This document shows, piece by piece, positions 5,669 to 11,138 of a stretch of DNA of 11,138 bases (position 1 is its first letter; the number at the start of each line of letters is the position of its first letter). The stretch spans positions 1-11,138 of the forward strand of contig JAJXPD010000062.1 of NCBI GenBank assembly GCA_021641325.1, read 5' to 3'. Both the position numbers and the translations under genes were made by a program. The notes under the pieces were generated by a model. It saw nothing but the letters and a program-made list of their open reading frames with translations. It did no database searches and was not told the origin of the DNA. This stretch comes from Opitutales bacterium (GTDB lineage Bacteria; Verrucomicrobiota; Verrucomicrobiia; Opitutales; Intestinicryptomonadaceae).

Positions 5669-7953
5669 TTGTTTTGTTTCGGGTCGGCGATGTCTCTGAG
5701 AACGTCGCCGAGCATGTTGAAGGCAAGCACCGTCGCGAAAATCGCGACCCCGGGAGACAGCAGCCACCAGAAGCCGAGCATGAGCACCTTTGTGTCGTTC
5801 TGCGCCTGCGCGAGCATAAGCCCCCACGACGCCGACGGCTCCTGAATGCCCAGCCCCAAAAACGACAGCGCCGCCTCGCCCAGAATGTACGCGGGAATCG
5901 AGAGCGTGGCTCCCACAATCAGGTAGCCGAGCACGTTGGGTAGAAAATGCTTCGTTATTATTTTAAGAGGCGGTTCGCCCATGGCTTTCGCCGCCTGAAC
6001 GTACTGGCTTTTTGAGAGCGAAAGCGACATTCCGCGTATTACCCTCGCAGTTCCCGCCCAGCCCACGAACGAGAGAATCACGACAATCATCAGGTACATC
6101 TGAGCGCTGTCGAAATGCGGCGCAAGCGCCGAGCGCATTGCAAGAAGCAGGTACAGACCTGGGATTGCCATGAGAAATTCGACAAGCCTCATCGAAACGA
6201 AGTCGAACGTGCCGCCGAAGTATCCCGACAGCCCGCCGACCACGAATCCCGCCGCGAGCGTGATTGCAATTCCCACAAAGCCTATGCTAAGCGACACCCG
6301 CGCCCCGTAGAGCAGGCGCGAGAAAACGTCGCGCCCGGTGGAGTCGGATCCAAGCAGGAAAATACGCGCGTCCGCCTGTTGCGAATCCGCCGCAAAAAGC
6401 TTGTAGGGGAAGGGGACAAGCCCGAAAATTTTGTAGTCGGAATCCGCCGCCCGCGCGAAGAATTTTACGCGCACGCCTTCGCCCTCGACCGCTTCGTATT
6501 TGGCGATGCTCGGGTCGGCGTTTCGGTAGACTTTTGCGTAGAGCGAGCCGTCCTTGAAAAAGAAGCCCGTCGGCGGGTGGAACGATTTGTCGAGGCACTG
6601 GCGCGTTGGCTCGTAGGGCGCGATGAACGGCGCGAGCGCCGCGGCAATGTACATCGCAGCAAGGGCGCAGAGCGCGACCGCCCCGCGCGGGCGTTTGAGC
6701 GTTGCCCGAAGCAGGTTTTTTGCGAAGTACGCCGCCGCCCGCGCAAGTCCCGCCGCGATTACCGCGCAGAGGATTGCGAGCATTGCGAACAGAAGCCATT
6801 TTGCCGCGGTTTTCAGAGCGTCGAAAACCTGCGGGTGCGCCTCCGAAATCCACGTCAAAAGCGCAGTCGCCGCGAGTGCCGCACCGAAAAACGCCGCAAG
6901 TTTCACGTGCGGGATTTTCTCGTTGTCGAGCCTGATTCGCGGGTCGGCGAGCGCAAGCAAAACGTCGGCGAGCGTCTGCCCCGCCACGAGCATGGCGCAG
7001 CCAATCACCACGCCCGCCATTACAACGTACTGGTCCTGCTTTACTATCGCCGAATAAATCAGCTGCCCGAGCCCAGGGTAGTTCATGACGTTTTCGACAA
7101 GCAACGCGCCCGATAGCAGCCCCGCGAACGCGAAGCCGAACGAGGTAATTATCGGGTTTACCGCGTTCCGCAGGACGTGTCTGAACATTATCGCGTTTTC
7201 CGAAAGCCCCTTTGCGCGGGCGGTTATGACGAATTCCGCCTTTGAATAGTCCAGAAAATTCCCGCGCATTACGCGCATTACCGACGCTATTCCTCCGAGC
7301 GACAAAACGAGCGTCGGCAGAACGAGGTGGTCGAGGTAGTCGGCGAGCTGTGCGGGCGGCGACATGAAGTCGTGCATGATTGACACCTGCCCGCCCGTCG
7401 GGAAAACGCCCGTGGTCGCCGCGAATAGAACCGCCAGAAGCGCGAGGAAAAAGTAGGGCACGCTGAGCGCACCGTACGCTGCAAACGACGAAATTTTATC
7501 GAAGAGCGAATCGCGCTTCACCGCCGCCAGAACGCCCAAGGGAATTGCGACCGCGTACGTCAGCAGCGTGCTTGCAAGCGCAAGCCAGAGTGTCGGAAAA
7601 AACCGCTGTCCCACAAGCTCCGACACGGGGATTTTATAGCTCCACGAATATCCGAAATCCGGCGCACCGAAATATATCGGAGCTTTGCCCTTGCGCATGT
7701 TTTCGGGCAGAAGCAGCGAAGTTTTAATCGGCGAGACGCCGTTGAGCCAGCGTCCGTACTGTACATACCACGGTTTGTCAAGCCCGAGCCGAGCCTCCTC
7801 CTGCTTGACGATTTCGGGCGAAATATCCTTCGAGTTTCGCGCCTCGCTCAGAAAATCCCCGGGGGCAAGGTACATCAAAAGGAACACAAGCAGGCTGATT
7901 CCGAGCAGAAGCGGAATCAATGAAAATACCCGTCTTGTGATAAATTTTAACAT
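5665..7953 (-). CDS. Fused DppB-DppC-type peptide ABC transporter permease
   Basis: The 762-residue polypeptide joins both transmembrane subunits of a dipeptide/oligopeptide importer, which are normally two proteins. Residues 1-345 are DppB-like: MLKFITRRVFSLIPLLLGIS, the APGD loop (30-33), an EAA-loop with ARAKGL (245-250), HVLRNAVNP (259-267), and the usual end ADPRIR (336-341). Residues 421-762 are DppC-like: APYEPT (445-450), LLGSDSTGRDVFSRLLYGAR (533-552), the EAA-loop QAAKAMG (653-659) with HFLPN (669-673), EAALSFLGLGIQEPSASWG (693-711), and LGDVLRDIADP (748-758). The linker holds two extra hydrophobic segments (about 351-369 and 382-404). The DppC half has a long periplasmic insert at about 455-530. 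The frame is continuous with no stop at the join, so it is not an obvious sequencing artefact. The gene begins 3 bp after the binding-protein stop; no ATPase gene is visible. Substrate is unknown, peptides most likely. Confidence 0.95.
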   Translation of the reverse strand: MLKFITRRVFSLIPLLLGISLLVFLLMYLAPGDFLSEARNSKDISPEIVKQEEARLGLDKPWYVQYGRWLNGVSPIKTSLLLPENMRKGKAPIYFGAPDFGYSWSYKIPVSELVGQRFFPTLWLALASTLLTYAVAIPLGVLAAVKRDSLFDKISSFAAYGALSVPYFFLALLAVLFAATTGVFPTGGQVSIMHDFMSPPAQLADYLDHLVLPTLVLSLGGIASVMRVMRGNFLDYSKAEFVITARAKGLSENAIMFRHVLRNAVNPIITSFGFAFAGLLSGALLVENVMNYPGLGQLIYSAIVKQDQYVVMAGVVIGCAMLVAGQTLADVLLALADPRIRLDNEKIPHVKLAAFFGAALAATALLTWISEAHPQVFDALKTAAKWLLFAMLAILCAVIAAGLARAAAYFAKNLLRATLKRPRGAVALCALAAMYIAAALAPFIAPYEPTRQCLDKSFHPPTGFFFKDGSLYAKVYRNADPSIAKYEAVEGEGVRVKFFARAADSDYKIFGLVPFPYKLFAADSQQADARIFLLGSDSTGRDVFSRLLYGARVSLSIGFVGIAITLAAGFVVGGLSGYFGGTFDFVSMRLVEFLMAIPGLYLLLAMRSALAPHFDSAQMYLMIVVILSFVGWAGTARVIRGMSLSLSKSQYVQAAKAMGEPPLKIITKHFLPNVLGYLIVGATLSIPAYILGEAALSFLGLGIQEPSASWGLMLAQAQNDTKVLMLGFWWLLSPGVAIFATVLAFNMLGDVLRDIADPKQNK

Positions 7954-7956
7954 GTT

Positions 7957-9795
7957 TTAGTTTTCGTCCGATTCGTACAGTTCGTCGATGTTCCAGATGA
8001 TTGAGCCTAATGGCGGAATTTTCACGTTGCGCCATTTTTCCGCGATTCCCGAATACCCCATCGGCGTGATTAGGTAGAGCAGGGGAAGCTCGTCCGAAAA
8101 GATTTTCTGCATTTCGAAAATCAGGCGTTTGCGTGCTTCGGGGTTCATCTCGATTTCCTGCGCGTCCATGATTTCGTCTATGCGTTTTTCCCAGTCTGTT
8201 GCGGGAGATTTTTGGCGCGGGTTCCAGACGTGCAGAAAGCCGTTGGAGCGGTATATTGCCTTGCCGCCGGAGGGGTCGCCGCCGCCCGTGAAGCCCATCA
8301 TGGCGGCCTCGTAGTCGAAAGTGTTGTCGATTTTCGAGATAATCGTGCCGAAGTCCAGAAATTTAAGCTTCACGGAAATGCCGATTGATTTCATGTTTTC
8401 GACGAACGTCGTCGCGATTACCGAAGAGTTTTGCGAGCCGTCGGCAACGACGAATTCGAATTCCACGCGGTTGCCCTCCGGGTCGAGCAGTGCGCCCGAC
8501 GCGTCGTATTTGAAGCCCTCCGAGAGCAGGATTTCCCGCGAGCTTTCGGGCGAGTATTCGTATTTGGGCGTGTCGGGGTTGTGCCATTTTTTGTTTGCGG
8601 GGCTTATGATTGTATCGAGCTTTCTTGCCCGCGAGAACCACACGCTTTTAATCAGTCCGTCGCGGTCGATTGCCCGCATTACCGCCTGTCTGAATTTTTT
8701 GTTCGAGAACCACTTGAATTTGTGGGGTTTTACGAACGGCTCGCCCCTTTCGTTTTTGCCGCCGTTTTGGTTGAACCAGAGGAATGAGATGCTGGCTTCC
8801 GGCCCGCGCTCGTAGATTTTGAACGCATAGGTTTTTGCGTATTTTGCCACCCATGCGTAGTCGTTTGCGCCGACGGCGGAGGCGTCGCATTGCCCCGTGG
8901 CGAAGAGGATTGTCGCGGTGTTAACGTCGGCTACGAATTTGTAGACTAGGAAGTCTATGTAGGGCAGGCGTTGCCCGCTTTTGTCTGCCCGCCAGTAGTG
9001 CGGGTTGGGCTGCATGACGAGCCTTTCTCCCGGCTTGTACGAAAACAGCATGAAGGGCCCCGACGACACTATTTCCGACGGCGAGTTTATCGCCGTTTGC
9101 GTAGACCACGCCTGTTGAAGCGAGCCGTCGTCCGCCGCTTTTTGCAGCTTGTGTTTCGGCAGAATTTCGATGAACCCGATGTCGTTTAGAAACGGCGCGT
9201 ACACTTTGTTCGTCTTGAATTCGACCGTGTACTTGTCGATTTTCCTGTATTTGATTGGCTCGCCGCCGATTGTGTACTGCCCCGCGTAGCGCGACGGATA
9301 GCGGAGCAACGGGCGTTTTGTGGCTTTGTCCAAGACGGGCTTGCCGTCGGCGTCGAGCTGCGGCGCGAAGATTGCGTCGAACGTAAAAACCACATCGTCT
9401 GCGGTTAGCTCCGCGCCGTCCGAAAATTTCACACCCTCGCGCAGTTTGAAGACGTAGGTTTTGCCGTCCTCCGAAACCGTCCACGATTCCGCGAGCGCGG
9501 GCACGACCTCCTCTTTCATGGGGTCGTAGTTCACGAGCGGCGAGAGCATTAGCGAAATCGACTGCGCCGAGTACGCGTCGGACGCCATCAACAGGTTGAA
9601 TGTTTTAGGCTCCTGCGCGTCGGACAAAACGAAGATGCCGCCGTATTTGCCGACTTCACATTCCGCCGTTTCCGCGCCTTTCGGAAGCGGGAACTGCCCG
9701 CGTTCGATTTTCGGCGGTTCGGAACACGCGCACAAAAGGGCGGACAGAAGCGCGCACGCCGCCGCCGCCCGCGAAATTGTGCCAAAGCATTTCAT
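7957..9795 (-). CDS. ABC transporter substrate-binding lipoprotein, SBP_bac_5 (OppA/DppA) family
   Basis: This 612-residue protein should capture peptides in the periplasm and hand them to the permease encoded immediately downstream. The N-terminus is a lipoprotein signal; the lipobox LCAC puts the lipidated cysteine at residue 24. The family signature is clear at 100-142: ALAESWTVSEDGKTYVFKLR, then EGVKFSDGAELTADDVVFTF. Later family landmarks are SSGPFMLFSYKPGERLVMQ, the PHYW motif, RQAVMRAIDRDGLI in the C-terminal lobe, and a closing FSDELPLLYLITP. A polar insert around 145-175 makes it somewhat longer than classic DppA. There is no twin-arginine motif in the signal, so it is a Sec/Lol client although tatC is adjacent. 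ATG at 9795 shares its A with the tatC stop (TAATG). Ligand specificity cannot be read from sequence; peptide is the default for this cluster, but nickel, heme or sugars occur in the family. Confidence 0.95.
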   Translation of the reverse strand: MKCFGTISRAAAACALLSALLCACSEPPKIERGQFPLPKGAETAECEVGKYGGIFVLSDAQEPKTFNLLMASDAYSAQSISLMLSPLVNYDPMKEEVVPALAESWTVSEDGKTYVFKLREGVKFSDGAELTADDVVFTFDAIFAPQLDADGKPVLDKATKRPLLRYPSRYAGQYTIGGEPIKYRKIDKYTVEFKTNKVYAPFLNDIGFIEILPKHKLQKAADDGSLQQAWSTQTAINSPSEIVSSGPFMLFSYKPGERLVMQPNPHYWRADKSGQRLPYIDFLVYKFVADVNTATILFATGQCDASAVGANDYAWVAKYAKTYAFKIYERGPEASISFLWFNQNGGKNERGEPFVKPHKFKWFSNKKFRQAVMRAIDRDGLIKSVWFSRARKLDTIISPANKKWHNPDTPKYEYSPESSREILLSEGFKYDASGALLDPEGNRVEFEFVVADGSQNSSVIATTFVENMKSIGISVKLKFLDFGTIISKIDNTFDYEAAMMGFTGGGDPSGGKAIYRSNGFLHVWNPRQKSPATDWEKRIDEIMDAQEIEMNPEARKRLIFEMQKIFSDELPLLYLITPMGYSGIAEKWRNVKIPPLGSIIWNIDELYESDEN

Positions 9796-9797
9796 TA
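9793..9797 (-). other. TAATG stop/start overlap, tatC to binding protein
   Basis: The tatC TAA (9795-9797) and the binding-protein ATG (9793-9795) share one base as TAATG. The preceding bases (CGATAATAAACCG) contain no Shine-Dalgarno sequence, so start here probably depends on ribosomes ending tatC. Confidence 0.85.
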
Positions 9798-11135
9798 CGG
9801 TTTATTATCGTTCTGCGGCTCGTCGGAATTAAGGTTCCAGTCGGGCTGCATGAAGCTTGTGTCGGGGCGGTTTAAATCCCAATCGGGCTGGAAGTCGGGC
9901 ACGGGGCGCGAAAGCCTGCCGTAGTCCACATAGGGTTCAAGCCCGTATTCGTCTTCGTTGAATTCTTCGTTGTATCCGTAGAGGTCGTAGTCGTCGCCGT
10001 CGATTTTGTTTGGGTCGTAGTCGTCGGGAATTGAGCCTTCCTCGCCGTAGTGCGATTTGTCGATTTCGAATTCCTCCGCTTTTTCCTCGGCCTTTTCCGC
10101 CTCCTCTTCGGCGATTCTTTCCTTTGCAACCATGCGGGCGTATTCGCGGCGTTCCTTTTCGTCCTCCTCCTCTTCGCGCTTTTCGCGCTCCGCCTCGCGG
10201 CGGAGCTTGTTTTTGCGCATGCGCGAGCCTATCCTCAGGGCAAGCTCGTACATCATGTAGAGGGGGATTGTAAGCGTTACCTGCGTGATGAAGTCGGGCG
10301 GCGTAATGACAGTCGCGAAAATCAGAATCACCATGAAGACGATTCTTCTGTTCTTCTTCAACCACTCGACATTCAGCACGCCGAGGTAGATTAGAATAAC
10401 CTCGATAAGCGGCACTTCGAACACCACGCCCACCGCGAGCGTCAGGAAAAGCACCATGCTGTAATACGACTGCGCGTCGGGGAACATCTCCATCTGCATG
10501 GATTCCGACATGCTCGACATGAACGCTATGCCCATCGGCAGCATGAACGAGAACGCGAACGCCGCCCCCACGCAAAACAGTATGACCGCTGCAAACATTC
10601 CCGGCCTTAGCAGTTTCCTTTCCTCCGCCGTAAGCCCAGGGGCTACGAACTGAATTACGAAGTACACAATGGCGGGCAGGGAGATGCAGAGCGCGCCCAA
10701 AAAGCTCACATAGAACCAGACGACAATGGGCGTCACAAACGACATCGACCTGAGTTTTATCGAGTCGTACCAGTTTCCCTTTTTTCCGCCGAGCAGCACG
10801 GAGTTTTCGTCCTTTGCGACGATGAAGTAGGGGCCGGATTTTTTGTCGGGCGCGCTTTCGTCCACAAGGTAGACGGGGCCGACTTTTTCCGCCGCCGCGT
10901 CCTCCGATTTCCCGCCGCTTAAAAACGAGGTCGTCGAGATTATTTTCTTCGCCGCGTTGAGCGGGTAGAGCATGACCGTATTGAAATACGAGAATCCCGC
11001 CCCGACCCCGATTAGCGCGATTACGAACACAAGCAGCGACTTCAACATCACGCCCCTCATCTCTTCGAGATGTTCGAGAAACGTCATTTCTCCGTCGCTG
11101 TTTGTCGGCGATTTCTCGACTACGATTTTGAGCAT
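9795..11135 (-). CDS. tatC: Sec-independent protein translocase TatC with long acidic cytoplasmic tail
   Basis: TatC is the inner-membrane receptor that, with TatB/TatA, binds twin-arginine signal peptides and exports folded proteins. Diagnostic parts are present: MTFLEHLEEMRG (17-28), SFVTP (132-136) before TM2, APGLTAEERKLLRP (165-178), the intramembrane Glu240 in VFEVP (238-242), and ATVITPPDFITQ (274-285) before TM6. The core fits six helices. Two parts are unusual. The first periplasmic loop (about 53-131) carries some 45 extra residues. After TM6, residues 305-446 form a tail: a charged Arg/Glu-rich helix (308-357) likely to be coiled-coil, then an Asp/Glu/Tyr-rich disordered stretch (360-405), then two QPDWxLN motifs. 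At 446 residues it is much longer than the roughly 250 typical of the family. ATG at 11135 is only 3 bp from the window edge, so a more upstream start cannot be excluded; M17 is a less likely alternative. TatA/TatB genes are not visible here. Confidence 0.96.
   Translation of the reverse strand: MLKIVVEKSPTNSDGEMTFLEHLEEMRGVMLKSLLVFVIALIGVGAGFSYFNTVMLYPLNAAKKIISTTSFLSGGKSEDAAAEKVGPVYLVDESAPDKKSGPYFIVAKDENSVLLGGKKGNWYDSIKLRSMSFVTPIVVWFYVSFLGALCISLPAIVYFVIQFVAPGLTAEERKLLRPGMFAAVILFCVGAAFAFSFMLPMGIAFMSSMSESMQMEMFPDAQSYYSMVLFLTLAVGVVFEVPLIEVILIYLGVLNVEWLKKNRRIVFMVILIFATVITPPDFITQVTLTIPLYMMYELALRIGSRMRKNKLRREAEREKREEEEDEKERREYARMVAKERIAEEEAEKAEEKAEEFEIDKSHYGEEGSIPDDYDPNKIDGDDYDLYGYNEEFNEDEYGLEPYVDYGRLSRPVPDFQPDWDLNRPDTSFMQPDWNLNSDEPQNDNKP
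9828..9890 (-). repeat. Duplicated QPDW[D/N]LN peptide motif in the TatC tail
   Basis: Residues 416-422 (QPDWDLN) and 430-436 (QPDWNLN) of the TatC product repeat 14 residues apart, each preceded by a further PD (PDF, PDT). The two copies use different codons for Asp, Leu and Asn (GAT/GAC, TTA/CTT, AAC/AAT). The peptide is kept while silent sites differ, which suggests an old duplication or selection on a short linear binding motif, not a recent DNA repeat. Confidence 0.7.
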
Positions 11136-11138
11136 GGT

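Noticed and set aside
5669..5827. Upstream extension of the secreted-protein frame to 497 residues
   Set aside because: The extension is inside the permease gene in another frame and would bury the clear signal peptide that starts at 5668.
6115..7116. 333-residue open frame on the plus strand opposite the permease gene
   Set aside because: Its composition is Arg/Glu/Val heavy and has no motif; the minus strand here encodes clear transporter signatures.
9724..9795. Possible Tat signal on the binding lipoprotein, since tatC is adjacent
   Set aside because: The signal has no twin-arginine motif (only one Arg before the hydrophobic core), so it is a Sec-type lipoprotein signal.

Overview
The window is a densely packed, single-strand block of bacterial chromosome. 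All eight protein genes I can support lie on the minus strand, so transcription runs from the right end to the left end. No RNA gene, mobile element, CRISPR array or clear terminator is visible. The sequence is moderately GC-rich. A lipoprotein substrate-binding protein, an AsmA-like membrane-anchored protein, a MurB-like enzyme and a secreted protein all point to a Gram-negative cell envelope. Almost no start codon has a Shine-Dalgarno sequence; most have A-rich leaders instead. Together with the gene content this makes me suspect the PVC group, perhaps Verrucomicrobiota (Opitutae-like), but that placement is a low-confidence inference from memory.

In transcription order the genes are as follows. 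First is tatC (9795-11135), the Tat translocase core protein, with an enlarged first periplasmic loop and a cytoplasmic acidic tail of about 140 residues. Next is a peptide/oligopeptide ABC-importer binding lipoprotein (7957-9795). Third is a single-polypeptide fusion of the two permease subunits, DppB-like then DppC-like (5665-7953). Fourth is a secreted protein of unknown function (4334-5668). Then come priA, the replication-restart helicase (2128-4350), a small AsmA-like membrane protein (1390-2067), purN, glycinamide ribonucleotide formyltransferase (806-1393), and a divergent MurB-like FAD enzyme cut off by the left edge (1-802).

Six of the seven junctions are 3-bp gaps or overlaps: TAATG, two ATGA, and one 17-bp overlap. 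The block is therefore probably one transcription unit with translational coupling. The only gap is about 60 bp, between priA and the AsmA-like gene, and it shows no convincing terminator. The genes do not form one pathway. They mix protein export, peptide uptake, replication restart, purine synthesis and a cell-wall-type oxidoreductase, as housekeeping operons often do. The importer has its binding protein and both permease halves here, but no ATPase gene in view.

I did not find a clear new defence or mobile system. The most unusual things are the fused permease with an extra two-helix linker, the TatC acidic tail with a duplicated QPDWxLN motif, the divergent MurB-like protein and the unassigned secreted protein.
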